From Anoplolepis gracilipes (lineage: Eukaryota > Arthropoda > Insecta > Hymenoptera > Formicidae), in assembly GCF_047496725.1 (NCBI RefSeq), contig NC_132971.1, positions 10,687,001 through 10,751,000 of the forward strand: DNA of 64,000 nucleotides, in the 5' to 3' direction. Within the stretch, counting starts at the first letter, position 1. Each line of letters opens with the position of its first letter. The translations under genes were made by a program, and so were the position numbers. Shown here piece by piece: positions 14,001-24,595 of the stretch. The notes under the pieces are model-generated. The model worked only from the letters and a program-made list of their open reading frames with translations, did no database searches and was not told where the DNA came from.

Positions 14001-17000
14001 TTAAATGAGCCAGTTCCAAACTACAGTGGTCACCGCAAAACACCAAAAAAAAAGAGACCCATCGGGAGAGCAGTCATAATTCAAAATATTTTGAAATTTT
14101 TTAAAATGTAAATACACTAAAATCAAGTCCAAATATTGTATTATAAAATAAAAAATAAATTGCAACAAAAAATGCATTGCTTAAGGAAAAAAAAAATCAT
14201 TAAAAACACCATTTTTCCTCCGTTATGACTAGGTGTAACCCCTTAAATTATGTTGCATCTCTTTCAATAAATGTAGAAATGTAAGATTATTTAACAAAAA
14301 CTAAAAAATCGGAATCGTTTATATGTTTCGCAGAATGTCTTTTTACATAATGTTTCTCTGTGGAAAAATTATTATTTAGCAAGTAAAATACTTTGTGTAT
14401 CGTAAAAATAACGATCGTTTTAAATTTGTGTAAATATTGATTTGCTAAGACGGCCGAGAATTATATCAATTATGTTGTTTCACTCTCGAGTAAGTCGTTC
14501 AAGCGAGTGACAATAAATAAACGATTTTCCCAGTGACATTTCATGCGCGAGCGACTCCCGCAATTAGAATTCGCTTCGATCTTTTGGGAAGCCAGGGGGA
14601 AGAAGAGGGGAGAAACTCGCAATTTATCGCTCCTGCAGTAGTCCGTATAAAAATGCCGGCGACCTAGTTCTGAACTAAGGATTTCTGCAAATCGCGCGAC
14701 GCTATATATCCTTCTCATATATCGATCTTCCACAAAATACGCGGATTCGATAAATTTTCCGCGAGATCCGTTCTAATGCGATCCGCGCGATGAATTCACC
14801 GGAGACTTCATATATTCTCGTTACAAGACGGAGATATTAACAAGATACGAACGCATAGAACGGTCGTCGCGTTAGTTTTAAATACGTATCTCGAAAAACA
14901 ATAATTACCCTTTGTGTAAAATAAATACACGAGATACATATGTCAGACACGTGGCACGGAAAGTTGACGTATTACACGTTTTTTTTTTTTTTTTTTTTTT
15001 TATAAAAAGAAAATTGCAATTTATTTTGATTAACAAAAATATCATGGCATCGATAATTTCCAATTCATTGTCGTACAGAGCTTTCTGGAAATTCATGAAC
15101 TCCGGAAATAAAAATGAACCGTTAACTTGGATTTTCGAGAAACTATATAAATCGAGGCTTGATTAATGAAATATTGAAAATGCCAGGATTTGAGAAAGAT
15201 TACGGAAACTTATTACGCCAGTCTCTCGCGACACTCTGGCTCTTTGGAAAAGGGATACTGTTTCCCTGTTGAAATTTTATGAGGAGCAACGCTATCAAGA
15301 TTATTACGAGACGGAATTTTAGAACTGTGTCACAATCGTCAAATTTCAAGCGTTTCAAGTAAAACGGAATTGGACGACCAAGAGGCTTTTAAGATCATTT
15401 TATCTCATTTTAGACGTCGATCTCTACTTGTTGTTAAACACTGTATATTCTCGCACCACGTGTATTTGACGTCTGACCTATTTCGCGGGAAAAAGCGGAG
15501 TCGGCGAAGCCGCACATCGGTAGTCCGGGTTCTGAATAAATAAACCGTGTCACGTGATGCGGTCAGCCACTTTATCCTTCCTTTTATCTCGTTTCTCTCT
15601 CTCTTCCGCGCACCCGCTTCTATCTCGTAATTAATTTCGTGGATATATACAGCATCCTCCTTCCTCCCCGCTGGATTAACGCAGCCTCTAGAAATGGAAA
15701 ATTCGCGCTCGTGCGGGCGCGCGATCGTTTAAGACGCTCTCGTCCCGAAAAATACTTTGAATGTAAATTCGGTGGCCCATTTGTAAATTGCTCGACGTAC
15801 TTTCCAAGGCTTTTCGTTAATGCGCGCGGCTAATGGATACCGCCTAAACTATTTACGCTATGTGCCTCGGAGAAATCAGGTATTCATTTTAAGTCTCGAC
15901 TACCGAAAATGCTATCCCGAAAAGAACGACGGCGACGATTTCAATGTCGGGAAATGTCGATAAATTCCGAATAACGATCGGAAAATGAGACATACATATA
16001 TATATTTTTTTTTACGATGAATTAAATCTAATAAGATGAAAAATATTAGGATAAAAATAAAACAAGTATTTTTTTGATTAAGCATGCAAAATTATGGAAT
16101 AAATACTTGCTCCATGATAATTACTTTTTAATAAAGTATTTTATCGTGAGGCATATGATTATCGAGGATACTTGTTGCTTCGAATTGAGAAATTTAATCT
16201 GGTAAACTTATTTTACTAAAACAAACTTGGCCCAAACTTTCTGTGTGTAATTTTCACGCGATTTTAATCTTTATTAAAGTTTTAATCTTCGCCAAAAACG
16301 CGCGCGCATAAGAAAATTTCTTTCTTTTTTTTTTTTTCATTAAAAGAGGATTTACTTATTCAATTTGATGAGTCTTGGTTTAATAAAAAGTACCGACTTT
16401 TTTAGATAGATCGGCCAAGCAGTGCAGCTTTTGATGTGATTTTTTTTACTCTTCCTTGTCTGCTGTGTAATTCAAGCAAAGTATATTTATGATAATATAT
16501 ACAGAGTGGTTTACACACACACAAACACACGTACATACGTACATGCGTTTCCGACTAGTATGTTTATAAATTGAATGAAATTGTTGTAAAACATTTTATA
16601 TTATAAGCGCTACCATAAAAATGCTTATCATAAAATTGACTAAATAAGAAACTGAGAGTAACACGAGAACAATTTTTTATAAAAATACGCGGTCTACTTT
16701 AACCTAGCGTAAAAAAAGGGGGGAAAGAAAAACAAAAAATATTTTTTCACGCCCTATGTTTGCACGTCTATATTTACGCATATATTTGTATATCAAAGCG
16801 AACGAAAGACTAATGATGTTTATTTTATATCTTGTCGTGCAACGAAATTTTTATATTTTCAATTGATGTAATTCACGATTTGAATAGAGTTAATTTACAA
16901 CATAATTGAAAAGTTTCGCAATTTTATTTAGACATGTGTTTTAAAATTATTTTATACAATTCAAAATGGTTCCAAAAAATTAACGTTTTTTTTTTTTTTT

Positions 17001-17361
17001 AAGATAAAATTTTGATTCCTTATCCCGTTCGTTTTTGAGTTTCGGCATTTCCTTTCCTTAAAGCCAAACACTGTCTAATAAAATGTGCGTACCTTTGCTC
17101 CGCAGCGGGAACTATAGGGGTCGTCTGGGCCTACCCTACGTGGCTGGTAAACCGTGCAGCATGTGTAAGGACCACTGCACGGAGGGCAAGCTCTGCACGA
17201 ACGCCTGCAACCACGTCGACCTGTGGTCGAACTGCGCCGAGCTGGTCAGGACGTTCGACTCGTGGGTGTGCGAGACGGACACGAAGGAGGGCCGGGAACG
17301 CCGGAAGTTCTGCGGCGCCACGTGCAACTGCAAGGACAAGATCTACTATCATCACGGGTAG
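1613..17361 (+). CDS. CRISP/CAP-superfamily secreted protein, partial: join of 1613-1749, 8611-8756, 9620-9826, 17106-17361
   Basis: Four GT-AG exons join in frame into 247 residues plus TAG. Seen, numbered from the first complete codon: HNSFR at 28-32, CAP-type GQNI at 82-85, WYMEY at 101-105, CAP1 signature GHYTQMVW at 122-129, CAP2 signature YVCNYAPSGNY at 156-166, then ten cysteines in exon 4. Known: this order (CAP/SCP domain, hinge, ICR) defines cysteine-rich secretory proteins, which are extracellular, disulfide-rich and in some members act on ion channels or sterols. The CAP tetrad has His67, Glu104 and His123, but the GEN-type glutamate is Gln83. Intron phases (1, 0, 2, 2 entering exons 1 to 4) are consistent, and no exon has an internal stop. 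The signal-peptide exon is missing and probably upstream. Function is inferred only at family level; a venom-gland role is possible but unsupported. Insect antigen-5-like proteins are the nearest alternative, but they usually lack this ICR. Confidence 0.93.
1939..2528. mobile_element. A-family MITE, copy 1 (TA target site)
   Basis: 590 bp element starting GGGTAAACTCGGGATGATGG and ending CTAGTTTACCC, flanked by TA at 1937-1938 and 2529-2530. The ends are imperfect inverted repeats of about 25 bp. TA duplication suggests mobilisation by a Tc1/mariner-like transposase; no transposase frame is present. It shares nearly its whole length with copies at 2533, 36160, 39600 and 48784. Confidence 0.9.
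2533..3163. mobile_element. A-family MITE, copy 2, head-to-tail with copy 1, internally duplicated
   Basis: Starts GGATAAAGTCGGGTAAGATG directly after copy 1's right flank (TA at 2531-2532) and ends GTTTACTC before TA at 3164-3165. It is longer than its relatives because about 80 bp of the right half (near 3004-3085, TATGATATAAAATTCACAAT onward) also appears in the left half (near 2599-2680). Confidence 0.85.
5847..6553 (-). mobile_element. B-family fold-back MITE, copy 1 (TTAA target site)
   Basis: 707 bp element with ends GGGGTTACACCTAGTCATAA and its inverse, flanked by TTAA at 5843-5846 and 6554-6557. Orientation is opposite to copies 2 and 3. Internal inverted motifs (GACTGGACGAAGG near 6135 and its complement near 6268; GGTGACCAC near 6054 and its complement near 6349) show a degenerate fold-back layout. 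TTAA duplication is the piggyBac-superfamily hallmark. The short open frames inside are not coding. Confidence 0.88.
8611..8756 (+). CDS. CRISP coding exon: central CAP domain
   Basis: The acceptor TTCGTTTCAG ends at 8610 and the donor CTCTG|GTGAGA starts at 8757. The exon enters in phase 0 and leaves with two bases (TG) of a tryptophan codon. It begins KWHSGLAKAAQRWADRC, the conserved helix of CAP proteins (W....A..A..WA..C), contains LVHDN with the presumptive metal-binding His67, and ends with GQSGQNIFISTGRTL. Gln83 stands where many CAP proteins have the GEN glutamate; the published CAP motif allows E or Q there. Confidence 0.93.
8757..9619 (+). other. CRISP intron, 863 bp
   Basis: GT-AG intron in phase 2. 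Its last ~200 bases (about 9430-9619) are unusually GC-rich, with runs such as CGCGCGCC and CGCGCGCGGG. Open frames there have no family resemblance. No repeat was recognised. Confidence 0.85.
9620..9826 (+). CDS. CRISP coding exon: CAP1 and most of CAP2 signatures
   Basis: The acceptor choice matters. An AG at 9633-9634 would create a TGA when joined to the phase-2 end of the previous exon. The AG at 9618-9619 restores the tryptophan codon and keeps the frame open as NFPIRMWYMEYKDFKYG. The exon then holds EILEIGHYTQMVWATT (CAP1), VGCG, KEC and FYMYVCNYAP (CAP2 start). The donor CCGAG|GTACGT at 9827 leaves two bases of a split serine codon. Cysteines 137, 142 and 158 fit the CAP disulfide set. 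Confidence 0.93.
9935..11211. repeat. Two-level tandem array: 386 bp unit twice, then ~165-176 bp units
   Basis: The segment from TTTCGAGCCATTCTACATGC (9935) recurs at 10321, 386 bp later, nearly unchanged. The marker CTATATTTTCGTAAAGAAAA recurs with spacings of 386, 176, 165 and 169 bp (GTAAAG at 10305, 10691, 10867, 11032, 11201), so the right part of the long unit alone was amplified. AT-rich and non-coding, it sits just after the third visible CRISP exon. Confidence 0.9.
12106..12618. mobile_element. C-family palindromic element, copy 1 (CAGGGTG ends)
   Basis: 513 bp, flanked by TA (12104-12105 and 12619-12620), with ends CAGGGTGTCCCATTTTAAGT and its imperfect inverse. The arms fold back; a shared core includes TCTTGTAGCTTATCTCGAGA and CTTTCCAAAACACT. 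No coding capacity. The TA duplication suggests a Tc1/mariner-like source, but the family is not identified. Confidence 0.82.
13512..14242 (+). mobile_element. B-family fold-back MITE, copy 2 (TTAA target site)
   Basis: 731 bp copy, with TTAA at 13508-13511 and 14243-14246. Ends are GGGGTTACACCTAGTCATAA and ATGACTAGGTGTAACCCC. It aligns end to end with copies 1 and 3, differing by scattered substitutions and small indels. It lies in the third visible CRISP intron. Confidence 0.88.
17106..17361 (+). CDS. CRISP terminal exon: hinge plus ICR cysteine-rich domain and stop
   Basis: The acceptor TGCTCCGCAG ends at 17105; the first base completes a serine, giving the CAP2 end SGNYRG. Ten cysteines follow, in runs such as PCSMCKDHC, KLCTNAC, LWSNC, WVC, KFCGATCNCKDKIYY. 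Known: a four-cysteine hinge plus a six-cysteine ICR is diagnostic of true CRISPs, and those proteins end just after this last cysteine pair. That supports the TAG at 17359-17361 as the real stop. A possible donor (GTAGGG at 17358) overlaps the stop, so a further 3' exon cannot be fully excluded. The exon is much more GC-rich than its surroundings, as expected for coding sequence. Confidence 0.93.
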
Positions 17362-19016
17362 GGTGCCCTCGTTGTACGTCGCGCACGTTGCATGAATAAT
17401 TTATAATCGCAAAACTAAGCTCAGAGGGTGGTAGTGATGGTGGTGGTGTGTGCGACGACGGCTAAACGGCGGCGGATCGTTTGACAGGGGAGGCGGGGAT
17501 CATCGCGTTGTTTTATTGATGAGCTCGTTTGTTTAGTGATGAGACTGAAGGAAACGTTTTGAGCTCTGGTCTCTCCGTCGGAAACGGACGGGATAAACGG
17601 GATAATATGGAAATGGATGATAGGATGAAGTGATTGCGGAATTCGCCGAGTGCGCTCTCCGAATCTCTGGCATCTGGATTTTACCTGGAAGGAGATGAAT
17701 CGCCAGTGGATCGATAGATTCTACGCTGCGACGATATAACGATTCCGCCGTACGATCTTTCGATTCTGCGTAGATAGCGTATAGATACCAGAGATCCTGA
17801 GAATATAAGAGATTCTTTTTTTATACGGTCCTCGAATTCCAGGATTTTACGCTCGTTGGCTGCTTGGGATTGAGACTTTATGAATTACCGGTGAAAAATC
17901 TCTCTGTTTATCTTTTAAGATTTTCAGCAAATTTATCGCTTGATGTTTAACGCGAGATAAAAAATAAGTTTGTAAGCAGGGTCTCACAATTGCATATATA
18001 ATTATTTTTAATGTGCTAAAATATTTTTAACCTAACATTTATTTTGTTTACGTTATTTTATACGTTTGTTCTTTATATTTCGTTCAGAAGGAAAACAGAT
18101 CGAGGAAGCTTGAATAATTCGAGAGATAGATCGATTTTATATCGATGAGTGCTTTACGTGTCATCTTAACATCAAAATGAAAAATTATTTGATGCTTTAT
18201 ACATTTTGACATTACATTAAAAAAGGGAGATAATTTCATAATTAATATGCTCGCCACAAAAAAATAAACTTTTAAGGAACTGAGTTTGAAAATTTTTTAA
18301 CATACATGTACTCTTGCGTTCCATCAGCAACTATTTAATTCGCTTGCTCTTTATAAGAACAAAGAATTTTTAATTACGTTATACAGACAAGATAATTTAA
18401 AAATAGCTTTCAAAAATATACGGATACATATAAATAATTCAAAATAGTGCAAAAAAATCTTTCATAATTATTATTTTCGTGTCTTTTACATTCTTAAATA
18501 AAAATTACACCAACTTGTATTAATAGATTCTTAAATTTGAGGATGAGAAAAATTCTTGGTATTTTAAAAATTGCATCCGTCGATTATAGACGAGTAATCG
18601 AAAAATTTATTTAAACAAAAACACTAAACTGATTCGATTTTGCAAATTTGATCGTGAAATATGTAGTTGCAGCATATGAGGATTCTTGCATTTCCGTAAG
18701 ATAAAAGATACAACTTTGAAATGTCATAAGAATTGTAAATAAATTGATTGAGTTACACATATCGAAACTGGCAATTGCTAGATATGATAGGCGTACCTTT
18801 AACTTTAGTTAATTGTTAAGAAGAGCCATGTAAAAAAAAAATTAAGGTAAATTTTAAGGAGACAGTCGATGTTTCTTGTCATGATGTAACGATGAAACTG
18901 TTTTTCCTTAGTATAATTATCAATAATACACAATTATTTTTATTCTATAGATTTAACAATAGAACGTATACTCGCACAACGCGGTATCGAATTAAGTCGA
19001 GAGGTTGCAAAGTTAA
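17362..19016. other. CRISP 3' flank; no further gene seen
   Basis: The first ~450 bases are GC-richer and may include the 3' UTR; after that it is AT-rich. The first canonical AATAAA I noticed is at 18263-18268, a weak polyadenylation candidate about 0.9 kb past the stop. No other coding frame is recognisable. Confidence 0.4.
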
Positions 19017-19640
19017 CTCTTTACCGCTTAATTTCTATTGCAATTAAAAATATATTTAACCGTGTAAAAATAAATTAACAAATATATTTATTTATAGAGA
19101 CATAATTAGATATATTTAATTACAATTGGAAAAATGTACGAGTAATGATGTGTGTATATCCTCAAGTGTTTTAAAGAAATTTTCATTCTTCAATAATTCT
19201 TTCTTGTGAAAAAATTTGTGAGACATATCGTGCGACAAGAATGTATTTTAAACGTGACAAATACAATCTAGCGTTAATTATTCTCTTTCTCTTGAAACGG
19301 AGATTTTCAACAAAAATTAAATAATGATTTATAAAAGTGGAAAAAAGTTTAATCGAGCAACCGAAAAATATGCACTTTTATAAATATTAATGAAAGTGCA
19401 TATTTCTCGGTTGCTCGATTAAACTTGATTAAAATGTTGCGGACATTTATATAAATATATAATAATTTAATTGAATCTTTAAAAAAGGTAATATAGCGCG
19501 TCAAACAATTGTTGAGAACAAACAGTTTGATGTGATGAAGAATCATTGTCGTTATTTTTTATAGAAAATAGAGAGATATTTGATATATCGCGGAGTATCT
19601 ATCCTGTGTGTTACATACACACAGAATGTGCGGTAAAGAG
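19017..19640. mobile_element. H element: TTAA-flanked MITE-like unit with internal hairpin
   Basis: 624 bp with TTAA at 19013-19016 and 19641-19644, and an 11-bp inverted terminal repeat CTCTTTACCGC. Inside is a strong hairpin (19345-19426). Only one copy was seen in this window. TTAA flanks fit a piggyBac-type mechanism; the short terminal repeat leaves some doubt. Confidence 0.65.
19345..19426. repeat. 82-bp near-perfect hairpin
   Basis: The arm AAGTTTAATCGAGCAACCGA, continuing through AATATGCACTTT, is mirrored by AAAGTGCATATTTCTCGGTT and on to AAACTT, with arms of about 34 bp around a short AT loop. It lies within element H. It could be a transposon sub-palindrome or a small-RNA precursor; sequence alone cannot tell. 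Confidence 0.8.
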
Positions 19641-20248
19641 TTAAAATATGAATGGTAAATCATAAGAGATGTAATAAAAAATGCAAGTCGAGAGAAACGA
19701 CGTACGTTGTGACGAATGGACGTGATCAATGATAATATTAGGTACTTGATTGTCGGTAATTAAGGAGTTCGTTAAAGGGATATAACAATAAATGTAATTA
19801 ACGATAACAGCTCCAGATAAAATGTTCAAACTGTAATACTTTTTGTCCACTTACACACAATAAATATCCTGTAAATATTATATTTTCCGCGCGTTTTTCA
19901 TTCAACCGCCGTAATTTTCATATTTATTTGATAAGCATTAAAATAATTTGCAGATACAATATTGGAATAATAAAATTCATTAACAATAAACGTGTTAAAC
20001 GCGGATAATTCTTGCGCGCAATATGGAATGGTCTCGAGCACCTCTCTTAATCCTTTTCACTCCTGATAAATTTATAATTATATTTAGTGTATCATTAAAT
20101 TTTGACAAGGAATACAACCATATTTTCGCATATAAACGCATGTTGGACGCGGTTACGACGTGTTTAATCGCGCGGAAATATTTATTCCTTATCGGGAAAT
20201 TGAGGGATTAAGTGGAATTATGCGGCGAATAAATCGATGAGCTAAGGG

Positions 20249-20281
20249 TAGAGAGAGGAGGAGGAGGAGAGGGGGGGGGGG
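20249..20281. repeat. Purine-rich GAG/G tract
   Basis: GAG-repeat passing into a run of about 12 G. It lies in a GC-richer patch (about 20220-20560) with open frames on both strands but no recognisable protein. Confidence 0.7.
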
Positions 20282-20655
20282 CTGAATCACACCATCCGGG
20301 GTCAGGAGAGAATGCAGTCGAGTTAGTGGTGAACCGAGTGCGTAGTCTTTTTGCTTCAACGGACTTTGGAATGCTTTTCGTGCTGCTGGGAAACGATAGA
20401 ACGGAACTGTGGACGCTGCTGCGAACTTTGTCGGGCTTTCTCGTCTGCCCGGAGTAGCCGCGCATTGAGATTTTCTTACGTCAAACTGTCGAAATATCAG
20501 TGCGCCGTTCTCCATCCTTGCCGTTAATCCAATCACCGAGAAGCAATCCGTTTTACACATCTGGCATTTTAAAATTCCGAAATTCCGGCGTTATTCCATC
20601 TGAATTTAAAACAAGGCAAATCCTAGGTAAACGAAAAAAAATTGCTGCGGGTTTG

Positions 20656-20689
20656 TTTTTTTTTTTTTTTTTTTTTTTGGGGGGGGGGG
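20656..20689. repeat. Poly-T followed by poly-G
   Basis: About 23 T then about 11 G. It is low complexity and inflates open reading frames on both strands. Confidence 0.85.
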
Positions 20690-21208
20690 AAGAGGGAACA
20701 GGCACTGAATTCTGATTCAGACAATCGAATACTAAAATCGTTTCTGTCCAAGCGGACCTTTTAACAAAGGTATTAGATTTCACGGAGAGTATCAAAGAAT
20801 GTATTTTACCCTGATGGATCCGCTTTTCAATTGGCGAAAAATCGACCGTTCGAAACGATACAGCCATCCATTTCCGGCGGTGTCAAAGCACGCGAGGGAC
20901 AGAATCGTAAACGGGACTTACCAAGCGGAATAATACTTGTTCGTCGTGGAATTGGGCCGATTCCGTCAAGGCTGACGGCTACGGAAAGGCCGCCGTCGAC
21001 GCGCGATTCCTTTGAACGAGCCGGCAAAGTCGGCAGTTAGGTTGCCGATAATGCCGCCACGTGCTTTCACGTCAAAGAACGGCGATCGCATTGTCGTGAA
21101 TGAGCAATTTCCTTTCCGTCCGTCTTTCGAACGTTTTCTCTATGCGAGAAGAGCGATCGCGAAATTCGCGACCTGTCAGAGTGAAAGACTCGTTCGTTGA
21201 TTTTTTAA

Positions 21209-21760
21209 CTCTTACTTCATATTGTTATTTTTGGCACCTTCCAACTGTACAGGTGGGTCAGAGTATTTTCGATAAGTTTATTAATATGTTAAAGTGTTTT
21301 AAAAAACCTGAAAAAATGTGTATACCTTCTTTAACCCTAGGCTGTCACACCGGGTCACCACGATCCGGACTGATGACTTATTAATGTGGATTTAAACAAA
21401 AGAATTTGTTTTCCACAATTTTTTTTTCAAATGAAAATAATTAAAATATTAATTTTTTATAATTGGAATATATTTTTCTATGTTGAATTTTATTTCAGAA
21501 TTTTTTCAACAACTTTGGACACTTAGTTTTTAAACTGCAGTTCATCGAAAATTGCGTTGGGTCACAGTGACCTAGTGTGACAGTCTCGTTCGAAAAAAGG
21601 TGTGACAGCCTAAGGTTAAACATTCTAAATAAAGACTAAAATAATAAATTTGAAAAATAATTTACTTAAATATATTATTTTGTGATTATTTGTTTTCGAG
21701 AAATTGACGTGTTGTTAGAAAAATCACAGAGAAAAAGGATCCATCAGTACGGAATAAGGG
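21209..21760. mobile_element. F-family MITE, copy 1, interrupted by element P
   Basis: Flanked by TTAA at 21205-21208 and 21761-21764, with ends CTCTTACTTCATATTGTTAT and the inverse of CCCTTATTCCGTACTG. Without the nested P element and its extra TTAA it is 267 bp, and it matches, in reverse orientation, the copy at 60132-60410 throughout (for example ACTGTACAGGTGGGTCAG and TCGATAAGTTTATTAATATG). Confidence 0.88.
21335..21615. mobile_element. P element: 281-bp TTAA-flanked piggyBac-like MITE nested in F
   Basis: Ends CCCTAGGCTGTCACACCGGG and GGTGTGACAGCCTAAGG are inverted repeats of about 17 bp, flanked by TTAA at 21331-21334 and 21616-21619. A TTAA duplication with termini starting CCC is typical of piggyBac. 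The homologous position of the other F copy (60284-60287) holds a single TTAA, showing the pre-insertion site. Confidence 0.9.
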
Positions 21761-21764
21761 TTAA

Positions 21765-24150
21765 TCATCCTCATAGGTTTGCTTTTCGCGGGATTCCTGA
21801 TGAAGATGTCCAAGGAAAAATGTAACAAGTGCGATGCTGATCAATTTTATTTTATTTATTTATTTTTTTTTTTTTTGTTTCACGAGCTACTACGAGTACG
21901 TAATTATCCAAGAATCTTGCATGCGTAATTATTATTTCGTTTTATTGTATGTGTATAGAGATATTATAGATACATTGGATGTTTTTTTTTCAGTAAATAT
22001 TACAAACAAACTTTAATGTAAAAGTAAAAAATGTATTATTTCTGCAAAATATACTAAAACATTGGTAACCGTATTATTTTGTATTAAAAGCTAAAGAATT
22101 TTATATGAATTAAATGGTTTTATGATGTGAATAATAAAATTTTGTTTTTCAGTAAATTTTAACCGGATTTTACGTTAACAGAAACTTTATTCACAAGACT
22201 TCATTGTAAAAATATCTAATGTTAAATGTAAATACTTTATAATCTAAAAACTTTTCCAAATAAATTGCATTACGGATAACGGCAAAACAACATTTCTAAA
22301 TAAAATACATTATTAAATTTGTCAAAAATATTGCAACAATTCCCTGAATTCTGATCTGTTATGTATTAAACAATGCAATAGGCTTGTGATATACAATAAT
22401 GGATGTAATTCTCATGTGGCTCTGTTAAATCGGGTCCAGTGCACGGTTGATTTATGAACGCATTAACTATACCCGGAGTGCTATCATTAGTTGATTGATC
22501 GCCTCTAATTAGACTGTAAAGTAGCCGTTACTGAGTTCAATCCTAATTACTCAGAAATCTCACGAAAGTTCTATGTTGAAACGACCATGTTGAATAATCT
22601 TCAGATTCTACATCGAAGAATTAAATCACGAATAGAATTAGATTATTATCTTATTATTTATCGATTGAAATAATTGACCAAAAAAATGTTCGACAATTCA
22701 TTATTAATAATACATTGTCTTTAATGGTTTGCATTTGACAAATATTGCGACATTATACTGTTTCATGATAATATAATTCGCATTTTAACTAGAAGTAGCA
22801 GAAAAATATTTTTTATTTTTAATTATATATTAAGATAATTTTCTTCTTTTATTTAATATAAAATTAACATCTCGATTCTAATAAACAAGAAGCTGTACTT
22901 TATTTGATTTTTGTTTATGTTAAAGCTAATAATAAATCGTAAATATTTTATTATTATTGTAAATATTTTTCATCAAATATACATTTTATGATATTTTGCT
23001 CTATTAATCAATAAAGATAAATGGTTTTCAATTTATAATATATATCTCTGGTTCCGTATTGCATAGGGCATTTGAATTATTCATTGTCCAAATATCATAC
23101 AAACCAATGTTTTCTTTACAATACGTGTTTCGTGTACATTCTCAATGTTTATGTATGCAAATGTTTACACCATCGCAAATAATTGATCAGAGAATGGAGA
23201 GCACGCAATTATTTGAAATTTCACGTAATTGTACCTGGCACTTCGATTTGTTATGTTAATTGAATTCCTTGCAAGAAGCCCGGAACGTTAACTCTATCGA
23301 ATATCTCTCGAGAATCAGGTCGATGGCTCGCGCGAACAATCTTGTTCTTATTTCTATCTGTTACGGAAGTGCATCTATCAGGAGTCTGTTTATTGGGAGG
23401 ATAAAGTGAAATTTCGAAGCAGATTCTCCGTTACATTCCCACGATGCTGAAGAATCCCTTTGTATTATCATTCTCCAAATTCTCTCGCACGCATCGTAAA
23501 TACGATCTTATTCTCGCTCTTGAGAATTTATCGTTAAATCTTAGCTTTACAGCATCTTAAATTTATAAATAATTGATACTACAAAGAGAGGAATCTTGTT
23601 TCTCTCCTCCTCTCTCTCTCTCTCTACTTATTAATAGAAAATGTCTTTATTAATATCTTATTTATCTTACAGAAGATATCTTTTCTTTTCTGAACACGTC
23701 CTGGCTTTTTTTCTCTGTACGGATAGGCATTTACAAAATTTATCAAATTTTAAATATATATATATATTCAAAATTCTATAAATTATTGTACATATATGTG
23801 AATATATTTAAAATTTGATAAATTTTGCAAAAACTTATCTGCAACAGAAAAATACAGAGAATATTTTATCTCTATACGTATATGTTTGTTATATAAATGT
23901 GTACACAATGATTATAAGCTTCAAAAGAAATGTCAATATCGGAAAAGTACGATGCTAGCTGCAGCAACAGCACAAAAATGTTAAAGATTGAAATCATCTG
24001 TGTCTACGATCGAACAGCGACAATGAGGGTTCCTCGAGGAATGGGTGGACGAGAGGGGAGAGAGGCGAAAAGGGACATTCGATATTTTCGCCGTTTTGCC
24101 GACGTAATATCTCGGGCGTCAAGAAGCGGAAACGGAAACTAACCGGCTAG
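21765..24150. other. No gene seen
   Basis: AT-rich up to about 23050, then mixed composition. It contains a short inverted repeat at 23713-23859 and a (CT)n stretch near 23610. No supported coding exon. Confidence 0.5.
23713..23859. repeat. 147-bp inverted repeat, possible MITE remnant
   Basis: The left arm CTCTGTACGGATAGGCATTT with ACAAAATTTATCAAATTTTA is mirrored on the right (TAAAATTTGATAAATTTTGC, then ATACAGAG). The centre is (AT)n. It is imperfect, and no clear target duplication is visible. Confidence 0.6.
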
Positions 24151-24251
24151 GACGAAGCTGACGCAGACTTCCAATTCAGTGCGTCTGGACCGTATCGCGT
24201 TCGTCTCACCCCCACTCGTCGCGAAGAGATGCAGGAGATGCGCCGCATAAG
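24151..24251 (+). CDS. Candidate exon, unidentified (low confidence)
   Basis: A GC-rich 101-bp open segment bounded by a possible acceptor (CCGGCTAG) and a consensus donor ATAAG|GTAAGT. It would encode 33 residues, including SGPYRVRLTPTRREEM. The acceptor lacks a good pyrimidine tract, and an in-frame stop lies immediately upstream. No family was recognised. It could instead be an untranslated first exon or chance. Confidence 0.15.
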
Positions 24252-24595
24252 GTAAGTTTCTCGGCGGAAACGCGCCGTCAGCGTGAGGATCCGTCCCGCG
24301 AGGACGTGAATCATCGTTTCATCGCCGGCTACGAAAGCGAGAGCCGCGGTATCGACGATTCTCCGCATATAGATTATCCGGGCCGTTTCACCCGATTGAG
24401 CGGAAACTCGCAGCTTTTTGGCGTATCGAGCGAAAATGAGACACGAAGGGAAGCTTTTCCTTACGTTCGCATAAATAATTGACCCCTGATACGCATCAGA
24501 AAAACTTGTTGCGTTCTCTATTTATTTTTTTATAAAAGATATATCAGTAATATATTAACATTGTATTTCTCTGTATTATTATTATGCTCTATATA

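Larger units (their letters stand above)
9827..17105 (+). other. CRISP intron, 7.3 kb, with tandem array and MITEs
   Basis: GT-AG intron in phase 2. It contains the tandem array 9935-11211, a C-family element (12106-12618), a B-family element (13512-14242) and a poly-T run (14979-15001). Other parts, including GC-richer segments near 11420-11850 and 14550-15850, show no recognisable coding exon. Confidence 0.85.
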
